A program made the position numbers and the translations under genes. Of a stretch of 64,000 nucleotides of DNA, positions 34,950-44,688 are shown piece after piece. The notes below the pieces were generated by a model. The model did no database searches and was not told where the DNA came from. It was given only the letters and a program-made list of their open reading frames with translations. Every line of letters begins with the position of its first letter. Position 1 is the stretch's first letter. Source of the stretch: Desulfatiglans sp. (GTDB taxonomy: Bacteria > Desulfobacterota > DSM-4660 > Desulfatiglandales > HGW-15); NCBI GenBank assembly GCA_012513605.1, contig JAAZBV010000102.1, forward strand, positions 1-64,000, read 5' to 3'.

Positions 34950-36752
34950 ATGCTTTTTATCCGGAAAAATTTAGCCCACTATCTGTTAATCCTGGTCCTG
35001 CTTTTAGCAGGATGCACAACAATGGACAGGCAGCTCCCTTTAAGAGTTGAAAGAGAGGGGTCCAGTATAAAAGAGACCGATAACAGAATGAAACAGACCT
35101 TTGTCTCTGATGAATCCCTTGAACTGCCTGGTGAAGAGCGGTCAGTGGATACATTTGAGGTGGACAGGATCGCCAGCACACATACTGAACAGGAATTAAT
35201 TGATTCAGCCCTTGAATATTGCCAGGCATCAAACGACTTCTGGGAAAAAGGCGACCTGGATAATGCAATAGACTGCCTTGACAAGGCGTATTCACTCACA
35301 CTCAAGATAGATAACTCTGCAAGTCCTGTAATATTACAGGAAAAGGAAGACCTTCGCATTACAATAGCAAAGAGGATGCTTGAGGTATACTCATCAAGGT
35401 TCACCTCTGTGAATGGTTCTCACAAGGCCATACCGCTGGTTATGAACCACCATGTGCAGAAGGCTATAGACCTTTTCACCAAGGGGAGAGAAAAGGAGTG
35501 GTTCCTGAAGGTATACGCAAGATCAGGTAAATACAGACCGGCAATCGTAAGGAAATTAAAAGAGGCAGGGCTGCCGGAAGAGCTGTCATGGCTTCCTTTT
35601 ATAGAAAGCGGTTACAGCACTGTTGCAATCTCAAGCGCACGCGCGCTGGGGATGTGGCAGTTTATCGCATCAACTGGTTATAAATACGGGTTGAACAGGG
35701 ATAACTGGATAGACGAGAGGATGAACCCTGAAAAGGCAACAAAGGCGGCTATCGCATATCTTACTGAATTGCATCAGATATTCGGTGAATGGACAACCGC
35801 CCTTGCAGCATACAATTGCGGCGAGGCAAGGGTTTTAAGGGTAATAAACACCCAGAAAATAAACTACATGGATAATTTCTGGGACCTTTATGCAAAACTG
35901 CCCAGTGAAACCGCATTTTATGTACCGAAATTTCTTGCAGTGCTTCATATTATCAATAACCCTTCGGCATATGGCATAGAGCTTCCTTCCCTTGAAAAAG
36001 AGATAGAATATGACAAGGTAAATATAAATAAACAGATATCACTCAAGACTTTAGCCACCGAGCTGTTCGTGGATTACAACCATCTCAAGGAACTGAACTC
36101 CGAACTGAGGCAGAGTGTAACGCCAAAAACAACATATGAGCTTAAGGTGCCCAAGGGCAAAGGCGAGATACTGGTAGCAAAGCTGAATGACATGCCTGCC
36201 TACACACCGAGCACATCATCCTTTACCGCCTCTGCATCCGACTACCTCATTCATAATGTGAAAAATGGTGAAACCCTTTCGACTATAGCCAAAAAACACA
36301 AGACCTCCATGGATGCAATCATGGCCATTAATAACCTCAAGAGTAAAAATGTCCTAAGGGTAGGGGCTAAACTCAAGATACCTGTAGGCAAATATACCTA
36401 TGTTGCTACATATTCCGCCCCATCAGGCACACCCACCAGATATACTGTGAGGAAGGGCGATAGCCTGTGGAAGATAGCAGACCGTTTCGGAACCACAGTC
36501 AAATCCATAAAGGCGCTTAACGGCCTTGAGGACCCCTCTCTCAAGGTTGGGCAGGTGCTTATGATAACAGGGGGAGAGACCTCAGATACAAAACAGGCAG
36601 ATAAAGGTAACTACACGGTCAAACAGGGCGATAGCCCATATCTTATTGCTAAAAAACACAGCATGAATCTCTCTGAATTTCTGGCAATAAATAATCTTAA
36701 CCCGGACAGCACCATCTTCCCCGGTCAGGAAGTCAAGATCTTTACACGGTAG
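34950..36752 (+). CDS. mltD: MltD-like lytic transglycosylase lipoprotein with LysM repeats
   Basis: The 600-residue protein has a lipoprotein signal with lipobox LLAGC22, then a spacer with a helical repeat. The SLT domain has catalytic E219 in [10 protein letters not shown], followed by [15 protein letters not shown] and [10 protein letters not shown]. Three LysM modules at about 431-476, 492-536 and 555-600 ([19 protein letters not shown], for example) bind peptidoglycan. It cleaves the MurNAc-GlcNAc bond to give 1,6-anhydro ends from the outer or inner membrane. The following gene encodes a NamZ-like muramidase, so the two may act together. Confidence 0.93.
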   Translation: MLFIRKNLAHYLLILVLLLAGCTTMDRQLPLRVEREGSSIKETDNRMKQTFVSDESLELPGEERSVDTFEVDRIASTHTEQELIDSALEYCQASNDFWEKGDLDNAIDCLDKAYSLTLKIDNSASPVILQEKEDLRITIAKRMLEVYSSRFTSVNGSHKAIPLVMNHHVQKAIDLFTKGREKEWFLKVYARSGKYRPAIVRKLKEAGLPEELSWLPFIESGYSTVAISSARALGMWQFIASTGYKYGLNRDNWIDERMNPEKATKAAIAYLTELHQIFGEWTTALAAYNCGEARVLRVINTQKINYMDNFWDLYAKLPSETAFYVPKFLAVLHIINNPSAYGIELPSLEKEIEYDKVNINKQISLKTLATELFVDYNHLKELNSELRQSVTPKTTYELKVPKGKGEILVAKLNDMPAYTPSTSSFTASASDYLIHNVKNGETLSTIAKKHKTSMDAIMAINNLKSKNVLRVGAKLKIPVGKYTYVATYSAPSGTPTRYTVRKGDSLWKIADRFGTTVKSIKALNGLEDPSLKVGQVLMITGGETSDTKQADKGNYTVKQGDSPYLIAKKHSMNLSEFLAINNLNPDSTIFPGQEVKIFTR

Positions 36753-36784
36753 GGTTTAATGCTGCGAAAGGGAAATATGAATTA

Positions 36785-37954
36785 ATGCCAGTACTTTCAG
36801 GTCTTGACCTATACAGGTCAGAATTCCATAAAAAATTCAGGGGATGCAGGATCGGTCTGCTTTCAAACCAGGCATCTGTAACAGCCGACCTGATCCATGC
36901 CAGAGATGTTATTAAAGAGGTCTCAAAGGGCGATCTCAGGGCACTGTTCGGGCCTCAGCATGGCTATGCGGGTGAAGAGCAGGACAACATGATAGAGACA
37001 GGCCATGGGGTCGATAAGGATCTGCGCATACCTGTATTCAGCCTCTACAGCAGCTCAAGAGAACCATCAGCAGATATGATGGAGCTAATAGATGTGCTTC
37101 TTGTCGACATGCAGGATGTGGGCACAAGGGTATATACCTTTTCATCAACCATGCTCAACTGTATGAGAGCGGCCAAAAGATACGGTAAACGAATAGTGAT
37201 ACTTGACAGGCCTAACCCACTTGGCGGTGAGGCTATGGAAGGGAACCTGCTTGCCACTGAACTCTACTCCTTTGTTGGTCCATACAGGATGCCCATGAGG
37301 CACGGCATCACCATGGGTGAGCTTGCTCTCATGTTCAACAAAGAGCTTAAAGTATGGTGTGACCTCTCGGTTATCATGATGGAGGGGTGGCAACGTTCCA
37401 TGTTCTGGGAAGAGACCGGCCTGCCCTGGGCTGTGCCTTCTCCAAACATGCCCATACCTGAATCCGCATATGTGTATCCCGGTCAAGTGATATGGGAAGG
37501 TACAAACATATCTGAAGGCAGGGGCACATGCCGCCCGTTTGAGACATTCGGCGCGCCATACCTTGATACCTCAGCAATTAAAAAAAAGATTCATGAGGAG
37601 TTCTTAAAAGGGTGTATCCTTCGAGAGGTCTCTTTTAAGCCCACCTTTAACAAGTGGCAGGGGGAGATATGCAAAGGGTTTATGATACATATCACGGACA
37701 GGGCATTATTCAGGTCTTACGATACTGCTATTGCCATGCTTAGGGCAGTAATAGATACACATAAAGACTGCTTTGAGTGGAAAAACCCTCCCTATGAATA
37801 TGAATATGAAAAACTTCCGATTGATCTGATTTTGGGTAATCATGATTTAAGGGTGGCGATTCAGGAGGGTAGGGATATTTATGATATTAGAGAGTGCTGG
37901 TTAAAGGGGTATGAGGAATTTAAGGAGTTACGCAGGCCATATCTTTTGTATTGA
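36785..37954 (+). CDS. DUF1343/NamZ-like exo-N-acetylmuramidase
   Basis: The 389-residue protein matches the NamZ family. It has IGLLSNQASVTADL near the N-terminus, FGPQHGYAGEEQDNM, LLVDMQDVGTRVYTF, and PNMPIPESAYVYPGQVIWEG. Family members cleave non-reducing-end MurNAc from peptidoglycan fragments. No signal peptide is present, so the enzyme would act in the cytoplasm on recycled muropeptides unless the true start is upstream. It begins 32 bp after mltD, consistent with an operon that produces and then degrades wall fragments. Confidence 0.85.
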   Translation: MPVLSGLDLYRSEFHKKFRGCRIGLLSNQASVTADLIHARDVIKEVSKGDLRALFGPQHGYAGEEQDNMIETGHGVDKDLRIPVFSLYSSSREPSADMMELIDVLLVDMQDVGTRVYTFSSTMLNCMRAAKRYGKRIVILDRPNPLGGEAMEGNLLATELYSFVGPYRMPMRHGITMGELALMFNKELKVWCDLSVIMMEGWQRSMFWEETGLPWAVPSPNMPIPESAYVYPGQVIWEGTNISEGRGTCRPFETFGAPYLDTSAIKKKIHEEFLKGCILREVSFKPTFNKWQGEICKGFMIHITDRALFRSYDTAIAMLRAVIDTHKDCFEWKNPPYEYEYEKLPIDLILGNHDLRVAIQEGRDIYDIRECWLKGYEEFKELRRPYLLY

Positions 37955-38044
37955 GTAACATGTAAATATTTTTTATTGATAAAACCAGCCTGCCGTTCAC
38001 TCCCTCCCGTTGCATTAAATAGGTATCCTTTCTTCTTGCTGAGA
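37955..38044. other. Short AT-rich spacer between the NamZ gene and the HTH gene
   Basis: These bases contain no recognised feature. Confidence 0.4.
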
Positions 38045-38224
38045 TCATTCAATCTTCTTTTTTCCACCGCTTGCTATCCATTCATCAATTGCGTTTTTAT
38101 CAAAACGCCATACACGACCTATCCTGATGGCTGGAATTTTATCTTCTGCGGCATACTTACATATGGTGATCTCATGCAGTTTGAGATATTTTGCTAATTC
38201 TTTTGTTGTCATTATCTGAGGCAT
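38045..38224 (-). CDS. Small helix-turn-helix protein (excisionase/MerR-like)
   Basis: This 59-residue gene runs from ATG (complement of 38222-38224) to TGA (complement of 38045-38047). It reads MTTKELAKYLKLHEITICKY, then IPAIRIGRVWRFDKNAIDEW. This is the winged-helix layout of the excisionase/MerR-like 'helix-turn-helix domain' family, with GGAG upstream. Such proteins control excision or transcription. No integrase gene is nearby. The surrounding 37955-38574 is AT-rich and otherwise empty. Confidence 0.8.
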   Translation of the reverse strand: MPQIMTTKELAKYLKLHEITICKYAAEDKIPAIRIGRVWRFDKNAIDEWIASGGKKKIE

Positions 38225-38574
38225 GGTAAACTCCTTTTTATATAATATAGATTAATGAGATTATCGAAAAATCCATGTTGTTATTTATAATACTCCAAAG
38301 GTAGAAAGTCAATACAATAAATGGTTAATAGTAGGTAAAGTTATTCTATATTTATATCTTTTAACTGTTTTTTATTGTCATACTCTTCTTTCTGTATAAT
38401 TAATGATAATTATATAAATAATAATATAAATATGAAACAAAAGGGTCATTTTAAAGGCAGAAACTGCTGTTTTTTATTAAAATACCAGAAAAATCCCCCC
38501 TTATTAGAAAAAACAACAGGGGATAAACGGGATATATAGCGGTTTTTTGGGTTGAAAATGCCTAAATTTTGATT
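38225..38574. other. AT-rich empty region between the HTH gene and cpoB
   Basis: Nothing identifiable is seen except a weak plus-strand hairpin with Ts near 38457-38478. Confidence 0.35.
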
Positions 38575-39423
38575 TTAAAGTTTTGACAGTATCTCCTCTG
38601 CCCTTTTTGCCTCAGGTGTTTTCGGATATGTTTTAATGAGCCTGTTAAGGAGCAGCTTTGTGGTTGTTATATCATCCAGCTCCCGCCAGGCAATCGCCTG
38701 ACGAAGGTAGGCACCGGGTACCTTGTTTGCGTCAGGATATTTCTTTATTACATCATCAAAGGCTTTTACAGCCTCTTTATACTGCCCCATGGACATATAA
38801 CACTCACCGATCCAGAACTGTGCATTATCTGCCAGGTCTGACTTCGGATATTCAGCAAGAAATGATCTGAATCCGCTCAAGGCCTCTTTAAACTGCTCCT
38901 TTTGATACAAGATCAGGCTTGTATCGTATAAGGCCTCATCCTTTGGCTTATTATCCATGCTGATAGAATCAAGGTCTGCAAATCCCCCTGAATCGGGCGA
39001 ACCTCCGGAGGGTATAGTAACAAATGGCTCCAGGCCAAGGTATCTCTGCTGCTCTTTTACCATTCTCTCAAGGCGGTTAACTCTCTCTGCAATGCTGCCC
39101 CCGCCATTTGAATCACCCAGCTCCTTCTCCAGATTGCGCTTTACCAGGTATTCTGTTTCCTCTATCCTGCCGGTTAGTGCCCTCATATCTGACCTGAGTG
39201 TGTCTATGTCAGCCATTAGAGATGCCTGAGTTGAGACAATATTATCTATTTTACTGCCTACGTTAGTTTCAAGCGCCTCTGTCCTTTTTTTAAGTGCACC
39301 TATCTGATCATTGGTATATCTCATATATTCCTTATTTTGTGCACAGGATGAGAAAAACAAAAAAAGGGATAGCGATATAACGCCTGCCATTAGCCTGTAT
39401 TTATTTTTATATATATTGTTCAT
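38575..39423 (-). CDS. cpoB: Tol-Pal system protein CpoB (YbgF)
   Basis: The 282-residue protein has an N-terminal signal with a lipobox-like FSSC27. A predicted coiled coil follows (about 35-105, MRYTNDQIGALKKRTEAL). A C-terminal TPR-like part has SLILYQKEQFKEALSGFRSF and three further repeats. In E. coli CpoB coordinates Tol with PBP1B; most E. coli-type homologues are not lipoproteins, so the lipobox is notable here. It is the last gene of the tol operon and is separated from pal by 90 bp. Confidence 0.9.
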   Translation of the reverse strand: MNNIYKNKYRLMAGVISLSLFLFFSSCAQNKEYMRYTNDQIGALKKRTEALETNVGSKIDNIVSTQASLMADIDTLRSDMRALTGRIEETEYLVKRNLEKELGDSNGGGSIAERVNRLERMVKEQQRYLGLEPFVTIPSGGSPDSGGFADLDSISMDNKPKDEALYDTSLILYQKEQFKEALSGFRSFLAEYPKSDLADNAQFWIGECYMSMGQYKEAVKAFDDVIKKYPDANKVPGAYLRQAIAWRELDDITTTKLLLNRLIKTYPKTPEAKRAEEILSKL

Positions 39424-39513
39424 GGATTTTGCGCTTTAAAAGAAAAGGTAAAGGTACGGTCCGGTAAATCATCCGGCCCGCACCTGTTGTTTAAAGAAAA
39501 ACAAATGCCTGTA

Positions 39514-40083
39514 TTACTGAATTAAAACAAACTCGGCACGCCTGTTCTGTGACCATGCAGCTTCATTAGAACCTGTTGCAACAGGTTTTTCTTCACCATA
39601 GCTGACTGTGGTAAGCCTGTCAGATGATACGCCTGCAGCGCTGATATACTTTGCAGTGGCCTCTGCCCTTCTTGCTCCAAGTGCCATGTTGTACTCTGTG
39701 CTGCCTCTTTCATCGCAATGGCCTTCAATCTTGAGCTTGTAGGAGCTATTGTCCTTGAGCCAGCCGACCTTTTTGGAAAGAACAGCCTGATACTCAGGCT
39801 TTATATCTGCCCTGTCATAGTCAAAGTAGATCTTCTCTGATTCCATAGCTGCCTTTGCTGCCGCCTTTTCTCTCTCAAGCCTTGCTGCCTCAGCGGCTAA
39901 TCTGTCCTTCTCAGCCTGTTCTGCTGCAATTCTGGCTTGCTCAGCAGAATCATCTACCTTTGGAGGCTCTTCGACTGCCACAGGTGTTGGTATAATCTTC
40001 TTCTGCTGGCAGGCAGAGGTAAACAGTAAAAGTGTAGATACAAAGCCAATCAAAAGTACGCCAGTCATAGATTTTCTAATCAT
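39514..40083 (-). CDS. pal: Peptidoglycan-associated lipoprotein Pal
   Basis: The 189-residue protein has a lipoprotein signal ending at C25 (TSAC). An Ala/Glu-rich helical linker (about 40-80) precedes an OmpA-like domain with YFDYDRADIKPEY, IEGHCDERGSTEYNMALG and RRAEATAKYI. Pal anchors the outer membrane to peptidoglycan and partners TolB. The long charged linker is larger than in E. coli Pal. It lies between tolB and cpoB. Confidence 0.95.
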   Translation of the reverse strand: MIRKSMTGVLLIGFVSTLLLFTSACQQKKIIPTPVAVEEPPKVDDSAEQARIAAEQAEKDRLAAEAARLEREKAAAKAAMESEKIYFDYDRADIKPEYQAVLSKKVGWLKDNSSYKLKIEGHCDERGSTEYNMALGARRAEATAKYISAAGVSSDRLTTVSYGEEKPVATGSNEAAWSQNRRAEFVLIQ

Positions 40084-40204
40084 GTTATCCCCCTAATAAT
40101 AAAGTTAAGTTAATAAATTGTTTATATTCAATAAATATAGATTTCTAGTTTGAAATTAATTTTCACTTATATTCAAAATAAAAATTTCAGTCAACAAAAT
40201 TCCA

Positions 40205-41539
40205 TTAAAAAGGTGACCATGATGGATTTCTATCTTCTCCATCAAAAAATGTTACCCTTCTCTGGTTAAAGCCGTTTGCGTTCATTATATAGAGGTGATA
40301 CCCCCCTGACCGGTTGGAACTGAAAACAATATATCTTCCGTCCGGGGACCAGCATGGCTCCTCGTTATTGCCATCTCCCTCTGTAAGATTCCTTAAACCT
40401 GTGCCATCAGGATTCATGGTATATATGTCATGCACCCCTTTTTCAGCGACCACAAAAGCTATTTTATTGAGTGAAGACCACACCGGGCTTGTGCAGTATT
40501 TAAAGTCATATGTGATGCGTTCTTCAGACCCTGTGGTTAGATCCTTTACATATATCTGGGGCAGGTCTGTTCTGCCTGAAACAAAAACCATCTTTTTACC
40601 GTCAGGAGACCTGGATGGAGAGATGTCATCGCTTCTGCTGTTTGTCAGTTTCCTTAAATTCCCACCATTGATATCTGCTGAATAGATATCCGCATACCCC
40701 CCCTTGTCTCTTAATGAAAGATCAATGCCTCCTCCATGGGGATGCCAGCGTGAGCTGAACCCCTCCTTGTCGGAAAGCCTCTTTATCTTTCCTGTTGAGA
40801 TATTCATATAATGAGGTATGAAGTGCCCATCCCTGTTCAGGGTAAAGGAAAACCCCTCTCCATCCGGTGACCACCTCGGGAACTGTGCAATAGCCTTTTC
40901 ATTAGTAATCTTTTTAAGATTATACCCGTCAAAGTCACATACATATATCTCCTTATTGCCTGAACCCCTGTTGTCAAAAAGGAATTTGCTTAAGAATATA
41001 CCCTTATGCCCTGTGATTTTAAGGAATATATCATTACCTGCCCTGTGCATGAGCAACCTGTAATCAGTAATCTTTTCCAGGTATCTTTTTCCGAAGATCT
41101 GCTTTCCCTCAAATGGGTCATAGGCCCTAATATCCACCTCAATATTATTACCAATGCAGGTATATGCCCCCTTGATAAGGAGGTCTGTGCCTATAAGTGT
41201 CCAGTTCCTGAAATTGATATTTTCAATGGTTATACCCGCCCCGTCTCCATCAAGAAATGCCTTTTTTTCCATCGGAAGAAAATAGCCGGAGAGGTCAAGG
41301 TCATTGTTCATCACCTTTGGCAGTTCTGTTGAGAGCTCCGGTGATTCCCTGTTAGGGGAAAGGTTCTTGAAATCCGGTATGGCAACCTTGAGCCTTCTGT
41401 CACCGGGCTGACTGATATCCACAGTAATACGTCCAAAAGTGTTTACTGAAAGTGCCGGATAAATGATAATTAAAAGGAGTAACACCTTGCAGATGTTATT
41501 CAACATCTCTGAGATTGAAATTGAGTTCAAGTTCTTCAT
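40205..41539 (-). CDS. tolB: Tol-Pal system protein TolB
   Basis: The 444-residue periplasmic protein has a signal region (hydrophobic LLLLIIIYPALS), an N-terminal TolB domain and a C-terminal beta-propeller. Propeller repeats read ISPSRSPDGKKMVFVSGRTD and SPDGRYIVFSSNRSGG. It connects TolA and Pal. The start is uncertain: an internal ATG at 41506 gives a shorter signal peptide. The 41539 start overlaps tolA by 44 bp. It lies downstream of tolA in the operon. Confidence 0.93.
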   Translation of the reverse strand: MKNLNSISISEMLNNICKVLLLLIIIYPALSVNTFGRITVDISQPGDRRLKVAIPDFKNLSPNRESPELSTELPKVMNNDLDLSGYFLPMEKKAFLDGDGAGITIENINFRNWTLIGTDLLIKGAYTCIGNNIEVDIRAYDPFEGKQIFGKRYLEKITDYRLLMHRAGNDIFLKITGHKGIFLSKFLFDNRGSGNKEIYVCDFDGYNLKKITNEKAIAQFPRWSPDGEGFSFTLNRDGHFIPHYMNISTGKIKRLSDKEGFSSRWHPHGGGIDLSLRDKGGYADIYSADINGGNLRKLTNSRSDDISPSRSPDGKKMVFVSGRTDLPQIYVKDLTTGSEERITYDFKYCTSPVWSSLNKIAFVVAEKGVHDIYTMNPDGTGLRNLTEGDGNNEEPCWSPDGRYIVFSSNRSGGYHLYIMNANGFNQRRVTFFDGEDRNPSWSPF

Positions 41540-42404
41540 TTCTTTTTTTATATCCTTCTGGTAATGGAGGAAGCGGTTTGGCCTTTTCTATTGCCTTTAG
41601 AACAGACTGGTCAAATACCCTGTTTCCGGATGGCTTAATAAAATCTGTATCCAGCACTGTCCCGTCATTTTTCACCTTTAATAATACTATTGCCTCTATA
41701 TCTTTTCTGTTGGAAAGGGAGTCAGGGTATGCCCAGTGGCTTTTTATCAGCACCTCCACCTCCATCTGATATATCCTTAAGGCAGGGTTGCCCCCGCTTA
41801 AACCACCTCCAGCCCCTCCGCTGCCTGTGCCCCCTCTGCCGGACAATGCCCCTGTGCCGGTTCCGACGGTACTACCGGGGCCAGTGCTTTCTCTTAGTGC
41901 ATTGATGGCCTTTTCAAGGTGGTCTGCATTTTCTGCGCCCTGCGACCCTGATTTACCTTTTACTTTTGATATGGCGCTGTCAAGAAGGTTATCTGTATTC
42001 TGAGCAGCTGCCTTTGGTTTGCTCTTTTCAACTGTCCTCTTTGCTATGTTGACAGCCTCTTTTTTGCTGGGGAGCATGGATATCCTTTTTGCCTGCCTGT
42101 TTTCTACAGGGACCGTAACAGCGGTACTGCCAGTCTTATTCCCTGTCGGAGCCGGCCCTGCAATGCCCGGGTTGCCGCCTTCCGGCCCCTCCACAAGACT
42201 GACACTGTACACAGATTCACCTATCCTTAAGCCCCCGGAACTCCCGCTTCCCGGCACCCAGAAAAGCATTGAAAAGACAAGGCAATGCAGAAAGAGCGAA
42301 ACCCCCAGCATGGGCTTCCACCTTATCATGCTGTCATCCGTTTGCCTGTACATGGAAAAGGCCTTTAACATTTTTATACCCTTATTTATCTTCAGGCGCG
42401 ACAA
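41496..42404 (-). CDS. tolA: TolA/TonB-like energy transducer
   Basis: The 302-residue protein has an N-terminal membrane anchor (about 31-52, LFLHCLVFSMLFWV). A Gly/Ala/Lys-rich spanning region follows (LSGRGGTGSGGAGGG), then a TonB-like C-terminal domain with SHWAYPDSLSNRKDIEA and GNRVFDQSVLKAIEKAKPLP. It links the TolQR motor to TolB/Pal. The first residues overlap tolR by 23 bp, and its end overlaps tolB. TolA is inferred from position; the C-terminal domain is nearer to the TonB class. Confidence 0.9.
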   Translation of the reverse strand: MSRLKINKGIKMLKAFSMYRQTDDSMIRWKPMLGVSLFLHCLVFSMLFWVPGSGSSGGLRIGESVYSVSLVEGPEGGNPGIAGPAPTGNKTGSTAVTVPVENRQAKRISMLPSKKEAVNIAKRTVEKSKPKAAAQNTDNLLDSAISKVKGKSGSQGAENADHLEKAINALRESTGPGSTVGTGTGALSGRGGTGSGGAGGGLSGGNPALRIYQMEVEVLIKSHWAYPDSLSNRKDIEAIVLLKVKNDGTVLDTDFIKPSGNRVFDQSVLKAIEKAKPLPPLPEGYKKRNEELELNFNLRDVE

Positions 42405-42795
42405 CCAGACCCAGTTTTTCTATACCTGCCGCCTGGATCCTTGCATGAACCTGCATGATAAACCCATAGGGGATATCCTTGTCTGCCCTGAAGAGCAGCT
42501 GCTTATTATTCCTATACTTGAACATGGCTGCAAGCTTCTCTTCGAGCTCGGTAAACTCTATCTTATGCTTTTCTATGGTTATCTCCCTGTTGATATCAAC
42601 CGTGAGGATAAGCGGGTCTTCCTCTGTCTTTATCTCCTTTGCCTGTGTCTGCGGGAGGTTCACATCAACACCCTGAGTCATCATGGGGCTTGTAACCATA
42701 AATATTATCAATAATACCAGCATAACATCAACGAATGGTGTTACATTGATGTCTGACATCAACTTTTTTTTGCCGCTGCCACCTGTGGTCATCAT
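42382..42795 (-). CDS. tolR: TolR/ExbD-family proton-channel component
   Basis: The 137-residue protein has a single membrane helix with the conserved proton-carrying D23 in INVTPFVDVMLVLLIIF. A short periplasmic domain (VNLPQTQAKE and following) completes it. With TolQ it forms the proton-driven motor energising TolA. It lies 23 bp after tolQ and overlaps tolA. Confidence 0.96.
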   Translation of the reverse strand: MMTTGGSGKKKLMSDINVTPFVDVMLVLLIIFMVTSPMMTQGVDVNLPQTQAKEIKTEEDPLILTVDINREITIEKHKIEFTELEEKLAAMFKYRNNKQLLFRADKDIPYGFIMQVHARIQAAGIEKLGLVVAPEDK

Positions 42796-42818
42796 TTTAA
42801 ATCAAGCCTCCCCTGAAA

Positions 42819-43586
42819 TTACTCCTCTACCTTGTCCAGGCCGCCCTTCATGGATTGACGTACAACAAGGGAAAGGAAGTCTGCTGAAAATGTCTCCATC
42901 TCTGTGCCCAGTTCCGCCGCCTTGCTGTTGAAATAATTATAGGCAATAACAGCGGGTATAGCGGCAAACAAACCAACTGCTGTTGCGATCAGGGCCTCCG
43001 ATATACCGGGCGCAACAACAGCAAGGCTGGCTGACCCCTTGATTCCAATGCTCCTGAAAGACTCCATGATACCCCAGACCGTACCGAAAAGGCCTATGAA
43101 TGGGGCTGCATTTCCTGTTGTAGCCAGGAATGCAAGTGCCTTTTCCATCCTGCTGTTTTCATGGATAACAGACCTCCTCAGTGCCCTTTCAATAGCTTCG
43201 GATATCCCGCTGATGTTATTCAGGGTGGCGTTTCCGTTCCCCTTAAGTTTTTTCAGCCTTATGAGTTCAGTATACCCCCTTATAAAGAGCTGTGCAACCG
43301 GGCTGTAAAAGAGGTCTTTGCTCTCTTTATAAATGCTTGTAAGCTCTGTGGCCTCCCAGAATATCTCCAGGAAATAGGCGGTTTCAAGCCTGGCATATCT
43401 GAAAAACCTGAGTTTAATAAAGATAATTGCCCAGCATGCTATTGAAAACCCTATCAGTGTAAACATAACAAGTTTGACAACAAGCCCTGCGTCAAGGAAC
43501 ATCTGGATAATATCGCTTCCAAAACCTACACCTGCCGCAGATGTGGCAGAGAGCAAATGAGAATGTAATAGCTGAATGATATTCAT
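42819..43586 (-). CDS. tolQ: TolQ/ExbB-family motor protein
   Basis: The 255-residue protein has three membrane helices. The first is at about 30-55. The pair at about 165-190 and 205-225 carries the conserved TATGNAAPFIGLFGTVWG-like LATTGNAAPFIGLFGTVWGI and AVGLFAAIPAVIAYN. It forms the pentamer of the Tol motor. It is the first gene of tolQRAB-pal-cpoB. The start is near a strong AAGGA site. Confidence 0.95.
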   Translation of the reverse strand: MNIIQLLHSHLLSATSAAGVGFGSDIIQMFLDAGLVVKLVMFTLIGFSIACWAIIFIKLRFFRYARLETAYFLEIFWEATELTSIYKESKDLFYSPVAQLFIRGYTELIRLKKLKGNGNATLNNISGISEAIERALRRSVIHENSRMEKALAFLATTGNAAPFIGLFGTVWGIMESFRSIGIKGSASLAVVAPGISEALIATAVGLFAAIPAVIAYNYFNSKAAELGTEMETFSADFLSLVVRQSMKGGLDKVEE

Positions 43587-43622
43587 ATGATAGTCCTTCT
43601 TTTTTATTATTTTATTTCATGC

Positions 43623-43650
43623 AGTATAAATAAGTTATTGTCAGATGCAA
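43623..43650 (-). promoter_or_regulatory. Candidate promoter of the tol operon
   Basis: On the minus strand, TTGCAT (43650-43645) and TATACT (43628-43623) are separated by 16 bp, about 37 bp upstream of tolQ. Confidence 0.4.
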
Positions 43651-43696
43651 GATAATTTGATCTGCCTTAACCTTTATCTTGCCAGGGGGAATTTTT

Positions 43697-43820
43697 TAGA
43701 TGGAGCTTTCAGCAGTCAGCGGTCAGATGATTCTTTAGTTTGAAAACCTTTTGCTGAAAGCTGAAACCAAAGGGCTCACCGCTTGAATCCAAAAATATCA
43801 GATTTTGGATGGACACTATT
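43697..43820. mobile_element. MITE-like dispersed element, copy 2 (left end incomplete)
   Basis: It begins AGATGGAGCTTTCAGCAGTC and ends in GATTTTGGATGGACACTATT, matching copy 1 inside and at the right end. Here CTTTTGCTGAAAGCTGAA is uninterrupted, unlike copy 1. The first 25 bases of the left end are missing. Confidence 0.75.
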
Positions 43821-43911
43821 TAACATTATCTGTATGATTCATTATTGTGTATAAGTATGGCCTGTCGGGTTTAGCTTGAATCTTTAAACATATTATACAG
43901 GAGAAAGAGAT

Positions 43912-44346
43912 ATGGGATGGAACAATCTATTTGCAGCAGTAAAAGAGAGGGCATGGCAAAAACATGAAGAAGCAGGGAAAAACTGGCTTGCCTTTATTGC
44001 CTTTGCCTTTTGTATCTCTTTTATCTTTTCTGTGGCCTATTCCCATGCACAGGATGGAAAAACAGGTGATATGAAGAAATTCTACCAGGTTAACTGCGTA
44101 AGATGCCACGGGGCAGACGGCTCTGCAATAGGGGTAGACGGCAAAAAGCTAAAGGGTGAGGACTTTACAGACCCCAGATGGCAGAAGAACACTGATGATG
44201 AAAAGATGATCAAGGTAATTCTTAATGGCAAATTTTTCGGGCTGGCAATGCCTGGATATAAAGAAATTATAACCCGTGAGGATGCAAAACGGATCGTTAC
44301 AGAGATCATAAGGAAGAGTGAAAAGGGAAAAATCATTGCGCCATAG
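43912..44346 (+). CDS. Membrane-anchored monohaem cytochrome c
   Basis: The 144-residue protein has a cytoplasmic N-terminus, a membrane helix (about 28-45) and a periplasmic haem domain. The haem site is C62-VR-C65-H66 (NCVRCHGADG), with axial ligand candidate M113 (AMPGYK). It resembles small class I cytochromes such as those for c-type electron transfer to oxidases or reductases. It stands alone with a good AGGAGAAAGAG site; the MITE copy 2 lies upstream. The partner is unknown. Confidence 0.9.
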   Translation: MGWNNLFAAVKERAWQKHEEAGKNWLAFIAFAFCISFIFSVAYSHAQDGKTGDMKKFYQVNCVRCHGADGSAIGVDGKKLKGEDFTDPRWQKNTDDEKMIKVILNGKFFGLAMPGYKEIITREDAKRIVTEIIRKSEKGKIIAP

Positions 44347-44688
44347 AGTACATTGGCATAAATACAATAGAAACTTTCTCACCACGGAGTACACGGAGAG
44401 CACTGAGAAAAGCTTTTTATTATTTTATCAATAATAATTTTTGTTTTTCTTAGCACCCTTTGCGTCTTTGCGGTTCAATTTCAGTCTGTCACTTCAACCA
44501 TACGAACACACGGAGAGCACGGATAACATGTAGAATAATATTTAATATTTAGCCATGATCTGCCGATAAGTACCTTGAATTGTCATCAAAATACTTAAGG
44601 GCTGCCATGCAAAGAAGATAAATAGGTCATTTACCTGTGATTCTTCAATAAATTTTACAGCCTTTAGAAAGGTGCAACGAACTATACA
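44347..44688. repeat. Non-coding region with CACGGAG and CTTTGCG repeats
   Basis: ACCACGGAGTACACGGAGAG (44383) and CACGGAGAGCACGGATAAC (44512) are direct repeats also related to the long inverted repeats at 976 and 1821. GCACCCTTTGCGTCTTTGCGG (near 44453) is another dispersed unit. No gene was identified. Confidence 0.6.

Noticed and set aside
41788-42714. Plus-strand frames opposite tolA and tolR
   Set aside because: They are antisense shadows of the well-supported tol genes.
44382-44520. CRISPR-like array of CACGGAG units
   Set aside because: The units are irregular in length and spacing, and belong to a dispersed repeat also seen near 976 and 1821.
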